The translations under genes and the position numbers were made by a program. A stretch of 64,000 nt of DNA, taken from positions 4,169,001 through 4,233,000 of the forward strand of contig CAMPEX010000001.1 of the NCBI GenBank assembly GCA_946807835.1, written 5' to 3'. The DNA comes from Ailanthus altissimus (taxonomy: Eukaryota; Streptophyta; Magnoliopsida; Sapindales; Simaroubaceae). The first letter of the stretch is position 1, and every line of letters starts with the position of its first letter. Below, piece after piece: positions 48,744 to 61,545 of the stretch. The notes beneath the pieces are model-generated. The model was given only the letters and a program-made list of their open reading frames with translations. It was not told the origin of the DNA and did no database searches.

Positions 48744-50925
48744 TGTTGGGAGTTGATTATTCAAGGGTGTTTGCATGTGGGTTTTGTGTTTAACAATAAT
48801 ATATATATCTCATACATATAATCAGGCAGCGGAAGCTTAAAACATTGCAGTAAACATAATCATTACATATTAAAGGAATTAACAGAAACGGAATTGAGAA
48901 ATAACCCTTGAAGCCTTTGGATGGAAATTATTGAAGTCCACCGAAATGTTATCTTTGATCAATTCTAGTAATCAACAATGGTGGGTTTGATTATCTAGAA
49001 TGACAGCCTTTGATCTAACAGAAGTTTAACAACTTAAACTTATGTTCTTGATTTTTTCTTTTGATTAACACTTAATTAATTAATCAAAACCTATTTTGCT
49101 AAATTGGTTTTATGCCTTATAAGAAAAAATTATGAATTCAACTCTTGAATCCAATAGATTAGAAAACAATTTCTCTTTTCTCTCTTTGTAATGGCTGGCC
49201 AAATTTTTAGCAAAATAAAAATTAACAAACTTCTGAATTTTAATTACATTTGTCTAATTTATACAAATGAATTTTATTTTATAACACTTAATTTCAATTT
49301 GCATTTAACCTAACTTAATTATAGTTAACTCTTAACTCTATTTAGGTTAAATGAACATTTAAATATTCTAACTATAGTTAACACTTAACTCTGGTTAGGT
49401 AAAAGAACATTTAAATATTTTAACTATAGTTAACTAACTTAACTATGGTTAGGTTAACTTTTACTTAGCCATTAAGTAAAGTTAATCTAACTTAACCATA
49501 TGGTAAACTCTTAATCAAAGTTAAACTAAATTATTTATTTAACAAATAAATAAATAAATATTTATTTGAATTAATTAACAATTAAGTAATCATTAAGTAA
49601 AATTACATTTATGTCTTTACTAGGTTACCAAGTTAACCTAAAGTGGGTCCCACCATCTGACCAAATACGTTAGTTAACTTAACCATAGTAAATTGCTGGA
49701 TTTTATTGTATTGAACTATTTAATACGGTACGCTGCCCAAGTGCTCAAAGATTACATTTCATATTGGGACTCCCTAAGTCCATGTCCGATTCATCAAATG
49801 GAACTATTCCATAAGTCCATGATCGATGCCCCACGCACACGTTACGGATATTATAAATTAGCGCGTTAGACCATACATGTTAAGGTTACTACATATTCGT
49901 ATAATTCTTCCATCATTATATCCTGGATGAGAGGGATATAGATCATTACCGTCAAATCCCGATAATTTCATCTATTTCTTTATCTTCAAATTCGTATCTT
50001 AATGAACAATATACGCAAACACTTTTGCTATAATGTTCAAACTTGTAGGAAACTCTTTTCCCAGGTTGATTGCTTATGGCCATAAGACTTTATAAGATAC
50101 AATCTCGAAGTTTCGGATATAAAACTCATCTATGTGAGCTGGTGGATCCCATATCTACGCACACCGAATTCTATGAGCATCAGACCATACCCAGCGATAT
50201 GTAGCGGTCAGACCATGAAAGGTCTCTGACATATGTGGAACCAAAGTATGGTGAATCTCCCACAAGCCCACCATGGCACTTAGGTCGAAGGACCATAAAT
50301 ACTACTCAACTCGAGAGGACCTTCCTTTGACGGTTTCATAGGATATCTATTGGGGTCCTCGTGAGTCTGTTCAGTATCCAATCCTAACTGAATACCTGTA
50401 TGTCTATATGAGCTTCAACCAAGCTCATGATTAACTAAGAATAATCATCTGTACAATACAGATATAGATATACACTAATCTATATTATTGTGTTTCACTA
50501 ATAGACCCTCATTGGTGAACGCAGATCAGAAACTCTTTATTTGAGAAGATACTTACATAATGACATTTCTTTGTATCTATTGCAACTCTTTGCAACTATG
50601 TTATTACTAGTAGATTCTCAGGTCTTTGTCATATTATAGATAAGGTCCTAACTATTTAGATCTCGTTGGCTATTATAACATGCTAACTCTTAGTAGTGCT
50701 AACTTTTAGCATTTATAACTATCAGTATTGCTAACTCTTAGCGCTGGTTTAAACTCCTTTAAACCAGATCTGAACTTATTTAGATCTTAAAATGTCTATA
50801 ATGTTACAAGTTTAATTACCATTTAATAAAGGTTATTAGCGATTTAATAAAATATTTATTGCATAAATATTACAAAATTAAATATTCATACAAACAGAGA
50901 TGGCGCGTAAGCACAAACCTTAACA
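48744..50925 (-). mobile_element. solo LTR, copy C of the 2.2 kb family, complete
   Basis: On the plus strand it begins TGTTGGGAG and ends CCTTAACA. CTGTC flanks it at 48739-48743 and 50926-50930, a perfect 5-bp duplication. Length 2182 bp. The orientation is set by similarity to copies B and D: its LTR start is at 50925. No internal retrotransposon sequence adjoins, so it is a recombination-derived solo LTR. Confidence 0.88.
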
Positions 50926-51055
50926 CTGTCAACCACCATTAATATGTTTATCAGTAACAACCATACCACTACTTAATTAATAATGGTCTTATCATTAATA
51001 ACTGTTCATCATTGACTTATCATTAATTTTAAAAATATAACTGTCCCATCTTTGC

Positions 51056-51066
51056 CCCTTATAAAT
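51056..51066 (+). promoter_or_regulatory. possible TATA box of the antisense gene
   Basis: CTTATAAATGC lies ~190 bp before the 5' splice site of the leader intron. It fits a promoter for the plus-strand gene at 51355. Confidence 0.35.
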
Positions 51067-51243
51067 GCCTAACTATTGAAGCTCTCTTCGCGACCTTTCA
51101 TTTTTACCACCCTTTGGCATTATAAAAAGGGCTTTCACCATTTCATTTTTTTCTTTTGTATAAGCAATCCAAATCTCTCTAGAACATTTAAGGCAATCTT
51201 TAAGTGTTCTTCACCATTAAAACAACATGCATGCATCTTTAAG

Positions 51244-51350
51244 GTAAGTTTCTATAATTTTTACTTTTGATCTGTCTTTTTGATATCTTTATTGTAAATT
51301 TTGTTTAGAATAGATTGTGATCTATTTTTTCTCTTATTAATAATTTCTAG
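51244..51350 (+). other. leader intron of the antisense gene
   Basis: Strong donor AAG|GTAAGTTT at 51244 and acceptor TTTCTAG|AAAA at 51350, leaving the ATG five bases into the next exon. The tract before the acceptor is T-rich. Confidence 0.6.
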
Positions 51351-51354
51351 AAAA

Positions 51355-54300
51355 ATGGCATCAAAATTGATAACTACTGCTCAGTCTAAGAAATCAAAAT
51401 TAATCGAGGCCATTGAAACTTTTAGTCGCTGCTGTCAAAATTAGTGATCTGTTGATGAGCAGTTCGCCTATGAGGTATTGATATTTAAGGCCAATTCTTC
51501 AGTATATTTTAGGTCCACATAATACCTCAATAATTTTTAATTATTTTAATTTCTTCCCTACATATAAGAATGACCCTGTGAAGTTTAGTCAGCCTTATTT
51601 TATGTTCGTCTGGTCGACTTTTAAGTTTATCAGATCATGGCCAAAGTTGACTAATGATTTTACATGGTGGATGAATCACCTAAATCCATATTTTGACTCT
51701 ATATGGAAGTTGACTGGCGTCTATGATCTAATTCAGCTTTTTAGGTATCAAATCCCCATTTATAATAGTATAATATTGGCCTTATTACTTTTTTGGTCTA
51801 GAGCTTGCAATGTCTTTTGTTTCAGGTTCAGCTATATGACACCTACCCTGTACAACCTAGCAGTCCCTTTTAACCTATTTGTCCATGGGGTCAACATTAA
51901 CACTGAACTATTAGTGGGTAATGTCGACCTCTTCTTATTAGGTTCGAATTAAGTTTTGGCAAGTTTATGAGTAAATTTAGGGAGCAATCGGTCACCCTCT
52001 CTAAGATCGAACATATCACCTTTCTACTATTTTGGTTGTGTAAATAAACCTTTTTCCCCTTATCAGAAAATCACTAGGGAATTTCTTAAGGTAGTGATCG
52101 CCATAGCTGATGGTACAAAACTTGCGTTAGATCATTTTTTCCTTTGTAATCTCTATAGGAGTAATTTTGAAATTTTACCCTCTAAATGCGAGACATCATT
52201 TTCCAATCCAGGCGATCCCCTCTGGATATTTTATTTTTGGGTGTTGGACTATTTTCCCTATTTCTTCAACCCACTTTTCAACCTCCTAAAGGTTGCCTAA
52301 GTTGTTTTGTTCTTTGGCTAATCCAATGGCAACTCGCCATGATCGGTTTGAAGATATATTTTCTTTCTGTTACTCTACCTCTTTTATAGATGACATGTCA
52401 TTTTGTCACCTTAGACCTTTATAATTTTTCCTTAAGTGGACTCATCAATCATATCAAGGCCGTTCGTCCTCCTTGGTAGAAGACAACTCTGATGTTGAAT
52501 GACATAGGTCATGGGTCGGTTGCTTGACAGCTAGGGTTCTTCATCATAGAGTTATTATTGTGGTCGACAATAATAAAAAATGTGAGACTAAGAATTACCA
52601 TCCCTAATGGGTAAGTCACCATTTCAGTTTGATACGGGCCATCCTACATCCAAATCTTTTTTTTTTTTTGCCAACCAAAAGTTTAGATTTATGGTAATCT
52701 TTAGAGTTTCTCTTTTTATAGAAGAAGCTACTTTGGTTTCTTTTGAACTCAAAAAATCACTTTAATTAGTTGTTCTTTCAGTTAGCTCGGGTCGCCTAGG
52801 CATTTTTAATCAATACTAGAAAGAAGTGGCTGGCCTTCATTTTTCATTATCATTAGACCGTGTTCTTACCTTTCATGATTTTGCTGCAGGTGAAACTAAT
52901 CCTGATGTTGATATGTAGGTCGGCCAGCCAAAAATATGAGGTAAGCTTACACAAGAGATTTTAGATATTGAGCATTTTTATGGCTCTAAATTTAACTTTC
53001 ATAAATGAAAAAACAATAAGAAGCTTGTGCCACCAAAGGGAAAAGGAATTCCTCTTGGAACATAGGTGGTCGGCCATTGAACGCCAAACTCAGTGGGTTT
53101 ACTCTAGTAGCCCTTAGTTTGGGGAATGTTCTTTGAGCGACCATTCGTGGATCCTAGGCCACCAATCTCTATAACTACGTTCAACATCATTGGTGATATT
53201 CTAAATAGAGGGAGAAATCGACCTATATGGACTAGTTTCTTCTTAGATAATTATAACAAACCATTATTTAACCATGAGTCAATCACGATCATTGGCAATA
53301 CGACTTGATAAGGTATAATAATTTGTATCTATAGTACAATACATTTTTCTAATATTAATTTCTTTGTCGATTTTTTAGAGGCTATGCTAACTTGTATAGA
53401 TGCTTCACTAGCAAGTAAAGAGGACTTAGCCCCACCAGTAAGTGAAAAATGTCAAGGTAAATTTTATCGCCCTCTTTTATGTTTCTTGGTTTTATTTTTA
53501 GAGTTCGACGGCTAATTTTCTTTTGTTTCAGACAATGACCAACAAACTGCAAAGAATAAAGATAGTACACTTTAAGTCGTATTCTAAGGAATCAACTGCT
53601 TCTCTCTAGTTAATGATGCCTACTCACTTGCTCACACTAATAAGTAAGTCGCCCGAGCCTATTATTGGGGTTCAGGATGAAGAGCTTAGCCTCTAGGCAC
53701 ATTTTTAAGAATCAACCAAAGTTTAATCACCTCGACCAATTCCAATTGGCAAACCAAGCATTAAAAAGCCTTCGCAACTTGGAGGTGCGACTTCAGTTGC
53801 TGATGTTTAATCCATGCTTCTCTAGGAGTGGTTCGACAACAATGAGGAATCAAATGGTGATTCTCCTCTTTAGGAGTAGGCCTCTTCTACCTCGGCTGTA
53901 CCATAAGGAATCAAATAGTGATTCTCTGACAACAATGAAGACTTAGATGGTCAACTTGCTTCTTGATGACCGTAAAGTTTTGGATGTCAACATAAAGCTC
54001 AAATTATTATCTGATAATGCCACAGGTGATACCATGTCAGTCAGCTTGAAGATAAAGATCAATGAATTTGTAGCTTATTTTACGAGTTTGATGAAAAAAA
54101 AGTAGTTGGCCATGAATATAATCAAAGAGGCCGTGGAGAAAGAGGCTCGAGATTTTCTAGAGATTAAATAGATGGTTAAGGTGAGGGAATTAGACATCCA
54201 GAGCTAGAACATTAAAAAGACTATAAAGGCATTAAAGTCAGAGCTCGCCAAGCTGAAGGCTACAAAAAAGGAATGAACCGAACGATCTCAGAGCTTAAGG

Positions 54301-54420
54301 CACCCTAAGAGGGCAGTACTGAAGAAAAACCTCAAGCTAAAAAATGAGATTGTGCCCAAAGCCGAGGCTGAAGTGAAAATGGTCGACTCTTTAGTTGCCG
54401 AGTTTTAATCTTTTTTAGAT
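51355..54420 (+). pseudogene. plant mobile domain (aminotransferase-like PMD) gene, antisense to the gypsy pol
   Basis: Starts MASKLITTAQSKKSKL. The domain is recognised from 'GVYDLIQLFRYQIPIYNSII', 'LALLLFWSRACNVFCFRF' and 'MTPTLYNLAVPFNLFVHG', which follow the PMD pattern (GIYDAI ... LALxxFW ... TxTLEDVAxLxGLPVxG). The C-terminal part (~54030-54420) reads as a charged coiled coil ('ELAKLKATKKE'). Stops and frameshifts occur throughout, and more introns are possible (TTTCAG near 51822 and 53530). In Tat-lineage gypsy elements an extra gene on the opposite strand is found between pol and the 3' LTR; position and strand fit that here. Its function is not established. Confidence 0.65.
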
Positions 54421-54912
54421 CAGTTGGAAACAATATCGACCTAAGAGCCCCCCCATTTTTTTAGTAAACAACTTAATCAATGAAATACTAGTTTGTTTTT
54501 TGATGTCTCTTATTCTAGTATAAATCAATTTTTGCTTATTTGTGATTTAACTGATCAACAATTTCAAACCTTAATTTAAATAAACAAGTTCACTTTGATA
54601 AAAGCCTTGAATAACCTCGATCATCTTCATAAACTGATCAATCATAGTTGATAACAAAAAATAATTGGCTTTCAAGTGGTACAAAGTAAAATACAATAGA
54701 AATCGGCTTAAAAATTTTAATTGAATAAACTTAACGTTAACCGAATAACTATCAGCTTTTTATTGATTAAACAAACAAGTAAAAATTGATCGACATTTAA
54801 TCAATTTATCAGTTTAAGATTTAAACCAAATGGTTGAAGATCTAAATACAACTTGATCAATCTTTTAATAGTTCTAAAATATTGTTCTGTCAATTGTTTC
54901 CCATACGGTCGG

Positions 54913-56240
54913 TCAATAAGATTTGAGATACTTGCCATTGATTGCCCTATGGTACACAGTTCCTTCCAAATCGCTCAGTAAATATACCCATTTGCCAATG
55001 ATCTTGGCAATCTTGAATAGTCCCTTCCAATTTGGACTAAACTTCCTTTGATTGTGTTCTTCAAAATCTATTGGGAGGATGACTTTCCACACTAAGTCAC
55101 CAATCGTTAATGACTTGAACTTAACTCTCTTGTGGTTGGATGTTTCCTCTATTTTTTTTATGTATTTCAAGTCGATTTAAGGCTTCAAAGTGATCTTCGT
55201 CTATCTTGTCCATCTCTTCTATCATGGCATCTTGATATCGCTCAACACTTAGTTCTTCTTATAATCATCTTCTTATTATATCGACTATGAGCTCTATTGG
55301 AAACATGGCCTTATGATCATAGACTAATTGATAGCGAGATGTTCTTATAGCCATTTTTAGGTTGATTTCATTTGCCTAAAGGACTTTTTACAACTTCTTA
55401 TACCATGCTTTAGAATTATCCTCGATTGCCTTCTTTGGACCTTGAATAATCAATTTTTTGGTTTATTCAGCTTGCCTATTTGACTGAGCATAGTAAGGAG
55501 TACTATGTAATTACTTGATGTTGAATTCTTTGATAAAATCGACTGTCTCCTCCTTAGTGAAAATTATTCCTTGATCAGTCGTGATAGACTCTAGAAGGCT
55601 ATATCTGTATATGATATTTTCTTTGATAAATTTGATGACTGACTGTTGGATAACTATTTTTAAAGGGATAACCTCTACCCATTTGTTAAAATAGTCAATT
55701 GCTACTAGGATGAAGCCGTGTTAATTTAAAGATTATGGATAAATTTTACCTATTATGTTTATTGCCCATCCTATAAATGGCCATGGCTTTATAACTACGT
55801 ACATCTCTTTAACAGGGATGATTTGAATTGGGTTATGCTTCTGGCATTCTTGCAGTAGTTGTAGAAGTTTTGCTCTATGCTTGACCACAAGAAACCATTC
55901 TTAAGGATTGCTTTCTTTATTAGTCAATCTTTTATGTAAGCTCTTGACAATCCTTTGTGTGATTCAACTATGACCAACATGCTTTTTTTTGGGCTGATGC
56001 ATCTCAATAGTTCTCCCGAAGATCCTCTTCTAAATAATTTTCCTACAAATAGTGCAAACTTTAGTTCCATGATCTTTACTCATTGATCAATATTTTCATT
56101 AGGACATTTCATATAGTTGACTAGCTATTTTCTCCAATCTTTACTTAAGTCAACTTGTAAGATTGGGCCACTGTTGAAATTTAGTACTGAGCAAACATGA
56201 GTAGGGTTGATGTATCAGGGGTATTTCTTTAATTGCCTTT
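54913..56240 (-). pseudogene. gypsy integrase, degenerate
   Basis: Across frame changes the minus strand shows 'ITTDQGIIFTKEE' near 55580, 'HSTPYYAQSNRQAE' near 55490, and finally the C-terminal 'LTIGDLVWKVILPIDF' and 'FSPNWKGLFKIAKIIG' at 55170-54913 (GDLVL/PNWEGPF module). The middle Asp of DDE and the QANGQAE-like block are recognisable; stops separate them. Confidence 0.8.
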
Positions 56241-56684
56241 TTGAAACCTTATACCCTCTGAGCTAGATCATTGGCTTCTGAATTGTTCATTTTTGTTAAA
56301 TATTCGATCATGGTGGACTAGAATCTTTGGAGTAGATGTCGAGCTTTATTGCAGTATAGGATCAATAAGTAGGCTTCACAACTATATTCTATCTATAACT
56401 TATTTGATAACAAGTAATAAATTGCTTCATACTTCAATATCTGTTATTCCCATTTTTGTAAGTATTATGAGGTCAATAATAAAGGCTTCATTCGGTCTGA
56501 TTGTTGGTACATACAAAGTCTAACATAAAAGACAATTTTGTCTTTAAACCATAGGGAGAAACCAAGACAATACCAGCTCTTACTACTTGGTTTATTTTTG
56601 ACCCATTGAACTATAGCTGCTAATTTATACTATTCACATAGCCAATTAACAGATCGATGATCCTATCTTCTCTTCGTGATTGGT

Positions 56685-56920
56685 TTAGTATGACGAAGGG
56701 TGGTCTACAAAGAAATCAGCCAAGGCTTGACCCTTGATTACTTTCCGATGGATGTATTTTAGGTTGAACTCTGATAGTGCGATCACGTACTTTCTAAGTT
56801 GATTTCTCAAAAATAGCTTTGATATGAGATACTTTATGATTTTTATTTGGCTTATCACGTCCACAGTTGTAGGAAATAAGGAATATTTGAGATTTGTGCA
56901 TGGAAAGTAAAGGGCAAAAC
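56685..56920 (-). pseudogene. gypsy RNase H, 3' part
   Basis: Contains 'FALYFPCTNLKYSLFP', 'ALSEFNLKYIHRKVIKGQ' and 'ALADFFVDHP', the Tat/gypsy RNase H end (EYDIxY..RxAIKGQALADFLADHP). The frame meets a solo LTR at 56920; the missing upstream part resumes at 59174. Confidence 0.8.
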
Positions 56921-59168
56921 TATTGGGATTTATGCTCACGTGTCATCCCATTGTTGTATGAATATTTTATTTTATAATATTTATACAGTACATTATTTGT
57001 TAAATCGCTAATTACTATTATTAAATGGTTCAATGCTTGTGATGCTATAGACATTATATGATCTAAAGGAGTTTAGATTTGGTCTAAAGAAGTTTAGATC
57101 AATGCCAAGAGTTAGCATTACTGAAAATTATAAATGCTAAAAAGTTAGCATGTTATATTGATCAGTGAAGTCTAAGAGTTAGAATCTTATCTGTGACTGT
57201 ACAAAGACCTAATAATACATTAGTAATAACATAGTTGCAAGAGTTGCAATAGGTGCTAAGAAATGTTATTATGTAAGTCTATTATCAAATTATATATTCT
57301 TGGTCTTAATTCACAGATGTAGGTCTAACGGTGGAATTTTTTTACATGGACTAGTGTATACTATACCTAGATGGTCTAAATGGTTGTTCTTAGCTGATCA
57401 TAGGCTTACTGGAAGTTCGTATAGTATACAGGTGTTCAGTGAGGACTGAATACTGAACAGACTCAACGAGGACCTCAATAGACATCCCATGAAGTCGTCA
57501 ATGGAAGGTTCTCTCGAGTTGAGTAGTATACGTGGTCCTTTGACCTGAGTACCACAGTGGGCTTAAAAGTGATCCATCATACTTTAGTTCCATACATGTC
57601 ACAGACCTTTCATGGTGTGACCGCTGGGTATGGTTCGATACTTATGAAGTTCGGTGTGTACAGATATGAAATCCATCAGCTCACTTGGATGAGTTATATA
57701 TATCCAGATGCTTATAGACTGTATCTTAGATAGTTTTATGGCCATAAGCAACAAACCTAGGAAAAAAGTTTTCTACAAGGTTAAACAATATTACAAAAGT
57801 GTTTGTATATATTGTTTATTAAGATACGTTTCTGGAGATAAGTTCACGGATGAGCACATAGAGATTTGATGGTAGTGATCTATATCCTTGCTCTTTAAGG
57901 ATATGATTGGCGGAAGGATTATACGTATACGCTATGACCTCAACTTGTATGGTTTACTGCATTGATTTGTTATATTCGTGACGTGTGCGTGGGGCATCGA
58001 TCTTGGACTCATAGAATAGTTCTATTTGACAAATCAGGAGCGGACCTAGCAAGTCCTACAATATGAAGTGTACTCGTGCACTGAGGCACAGTACCAGATT
58101 GAATAGTTTGATCCAAAAATTTCTAGTAGACCTGACATTTACTTTAGTTTCCCTCCAGTCGTGCACGTGTCAAGACTTAGAGTTAAGTACATCAATTAGT
58201 TAACAATTAATTGTTGACTAATGGAATGTTGACACATAGCACATGTGGGCCAATTATTGTTTGATTTGAAAATTACCAAAATGATATTATTTGTTGAATA
58301 AAATAATAATATTATATGATATTATTATTTAAATTGAAATAAAACAATTAATTTTTTATTTAAATTGGCATGTATTTCTATCATGATTTAACATGATTAA
58401 ATCATTTGTTTAATATTAATTAAATAATAAGATAAGTATAAATGGGTGACATTTGTTAATATAAGCCTTAAGATGTTTCTTAATAATGAGAAAATATTTT
58501 TCTCATTTGGCCTAGATTAAGGCCAAGTTCATTTAAACAAAACACTAATGGTAAACATAATGGATACCATTAGGTGAGAAAATGAAAGATAATAATAAAC
58601 AAAATACTAATGGCAAACATAATAGATGCCATTAGGTGAGAAAATAAAAGAAAATAATAAACAAATGAAAGAGTAATATGTTACTCAATTGATTAAGTGA
58701 AAATTAGGCCAAGGGATAAGAGGGAATAGTAGAGAGAATTTTGAAAGGCTAAATGTTAGAAAATTTTCTCAAGTGTTGAGAGCAAAAACACCTCTTCCAT
58801 TTTTGATTCCATTTTTGGTCACCCATACTATATGGTAGAAACAAGGATTCAAGAGTTGAATCCTTTGCTGGAAAAATTGCTATTCTATCTTCCTTAAGCC
58901 AACCGTGTTGAAGAACTAGAATTGTGAATGGGTTACTTCAAGGCAAGTACTCCGGTTCAACAATATACCAAAGGCTTGACAAGGTCTTATTTCTCAATCT
59001 TAAAGTATTTTACATTTATGAGATAACATGTAAAGTTTATTTGTGTTTATCATTATGAAATTTGTATTCCATTCATCCGCTGTGCATGTATATATGTGAT
59101 ACATATGCTATATTTGGATGATAGGCACAAACCCACATGTATACACCTTAGGTTTAAAATTACTCACA
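56921..59168 (+). mobile_element. solo LTR, copy D of the 2.2 kb family, inserted in the RNase H
   Basis: Begins TATTGGGATTT (TG changed to TA) and ends ACTCACA. Flanks AAAAC (56916-56920) and CAAAC (59169-59173) are a 5-bp target duplication with one mismatch. Gypsy RNase H coding continues from one side to the other if one copy of the duplication is dropped. Length 2248 bp. It aligns with copies A, B and C. Confidence 0.82.
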
Positions 59169-59173
59169 CAAAC

Positions 59174-60396
59174 ACATCTTCTCGATCCTAGTGTATCTTG
59201 TTTCTATATCATTCAAGACTAGACTAAGGTAGTAGATAACTTTATCATAGTGCTCTTATGCTAGTATGCTTTCAATTGACTTTTTCACTATAGCGATATA
59301 AAGGATCAATGATAGTTTAGTTTTGGGTGGTACTATAATTGGTAGACTTGTGAGATATTTCTTAATTTCGTCAAAGATCTATTGATGGTTCGTCGTCCAT
59401 TTAAAGTCTTCACCATTCTTTAGTTTGAGTAAAGGTGACCACAAATGAACTCGATCAGTAGAGTTCAAAATGAATAGCCTTAAAAAAATTTATTTTGCCT
59501 ATCAACTGTTGCAATTCTTTCTTAGTTCTTGGTGGTGGTGCTTTTATGATTGCCTTGGCTTTATTTTGGTTTATCTCTACCCCTTATTGGTGCACTAAGA
59601 AACCAAGAAAGTGTTTTAGTTGAAACCGCAAATGTACATTTGAATTGGTTCATTTTTAGTTAATGGAATAACATTTGTTGGAAGGCCGTCCATAGGTCAG
59701 CTAGATGTTGTTCACTAGAATGTGATTTAATCACCATATCATTAATATATCCCTCTATAAATTAGCGTATCATATCATAAAATATGGCATTCATTGCCCT
59801 TTAATACGTTGCCCTTACGTTCTTAAACCAAATGGCATTACATCCCATTTATATATCTCGATCGCCTCAGGGCATCAGAATGTTATCTTGCTAATGTCTG
59901 ACTTTTTAATGAAGATCTAACTGTACCCTAAGTGCCCATCAAGGAAACTTACGATTTCATGATATGCATCTGAGTCGACCAGTATATCAGCTATAGGCAT
60001 AAAATGCTCATTTTTAAAAGTCGCTAGGTTTAGAATTTGGAAGTTGATATAGAGTTATAATTTATCATTCTTCTTGATGACAGGAACAACATTAGGCAAC
60101 CATTTTACATAATTAGCCAATTTGATAAAACCTAGCTTGGAGAAGCCTTTGATCTGTTTAGCGATGTTATCCTCGACGTTTCTTGATATTCTCTGTATGT
60201 GTTGCTTATATGGTTGATATTTATCTTTAATTGAGAGACTATGCTCTACTAAATCTTGGCTTAGACTAGGCATTTTTGCATAATCCCATGCAAAGAAATC
60301 TTTATATTCCCTCAAAATCTCCATCAACTTGGTTTCATGGGCTAAATCTAAGTATTCATTAACATAAATTGGCCTGGGTTTAATATCAGTACCCAT
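59174..60396 (-). pseudogene. gypsy reverse transcriptase (and start of RNase H)
   Basis: Opens at 60396 with 'MGTDIKPRPIYVNEYL', 'YKDFFAWDYAKMP' and 'LGFIKLANYVKWLPNVVPVI', the standard lead-in to gypsy RT. Further on (~59790-59720) the catalytic region reads 'YINDMVIKS', so the first Asp of YVDD is Asn. It ends with the RNase H start 'LVLNDIETRYTRIEKMC' at 59290-59174, next to the solo LTR. Stops and frameshifts are present. Confidence 0.8.
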
Positions 60397-60485
60397 ATTG
60401 ATTCTTTAAGTCGAATTTAAGCTTGAGAGTTATAGTCATCCAGCTTGGGTAGTGCCGACTTTATTTCATGGCCAATTTATGGGTC

Positions 60486-61191
60486 TTGTTTTTTATCTTC
60501 ATATATGCACTTAACAGAAGCTGCTATAGGCTCCCTATCAATTCATTGGAAAAATAGACAAATGAATAATCTATTTTAATTGTCATTGGTCGAGCAAGTT
60601 TTTACCATAATCTTTGATTCTCATAATAGGTGTGGCCATTTTTCTTTTATATCGCCCGGTATCATCCCTCTTAAGGACTATAATCATAACAGCAGGATCA
60701 TATAAGGATGCCAATGCCATTTATTCATTGCCATCAAATGGTTTTGGCTTGGCATAAATTATTTCTATCGATTTGCTTTGTTGCCATCTAAAGATCATCT
60801 GGTGCATGCTAGATGGCAAGGTTCTATTACTATGGGTATTCTATTTTATCTTTATATATGTACTTAGCAGAAGCTGTCATATAGGCTCACTGTCTATTTA
60901 TTGGAAAAATAGACAAAGGATCTGTCTATTTTAACTGTTGTTGGTCGAACAAGTTCTTCCTATAATCCTTGATTCTCATTATAGGTGTGGCCATTTTTCT
61001 TGTATATCGCCTGGTATCATCCCTCTTGAGGACTATGGTCCTGACAGCAGGATCATATAAGGATGTCGGTGCTATTTGTTCATCGCTATCAAATGGCTTT
61101 GGGTTAGCATGAATTATTTTTATCAATCTGCTTAGTTGCCATCTAAAGATCATCTAGTGCATGCTAGATGGCAAGGTTCTATTGGAGTATA
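60486..61191 (-). repeat. 355-bp tandem duplication in the protease-RT linker
   Basis: Units ~60486-60838 and ~60839-61191 share long near-identical blocks, e.g. GCCATCTAAAGATCATCT at 60784 and 61139 and AGCAGGATCATATAAGGATG in both. Minus-strand translation of each gives 'DPAV...IVLKRD' and 'ATPIMRIKDYRKN'-like sequence. Confidence 0.85.
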
Positions 61192-61250
61192 TCCAATCCC
61201 TTCCTAACAAGACGTTGTAGTCACTTAACACATTGACTACATAGAATGAC
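60926..61250 (-). pseudogene. gypsy protease C-terminus and linker
   Basis: The minus strand reads 'LGRDWIYSNRTLPSSMH' at ~61190-61140, the typical end of gypsy aspartic protease, followed by an open linker 'MIFRWQLSRLIKIIHANPKP'. The catalytic DTG was not located. Confidence 0.7.
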
Positions 61251-61545
61251 TCCTCTTTTTATACGACCAATCTTAACACTTAAAGATATAAATCCATCAG
61301 CTAGAGTTACAAGTCCTACGAAATTGGTCATGATTACTTTTGATGGTTCCATGTTGCCCTTGTTTATCCCAAACTTTTTTAGCATTTGTAGAGGTAGAAA
61401 ATTAACATTAAACCTATTATCAATAAGGACCCTTTATAAGGAAACCCATTAAGATCAGCATTGGCATAAAGGGACCGAATGTGTCGAGTCATGTCTTTGG
61501 TTGGGTGAGAAAGAGTAAGTGGTACCAATTCATTTGGTCATTCCT

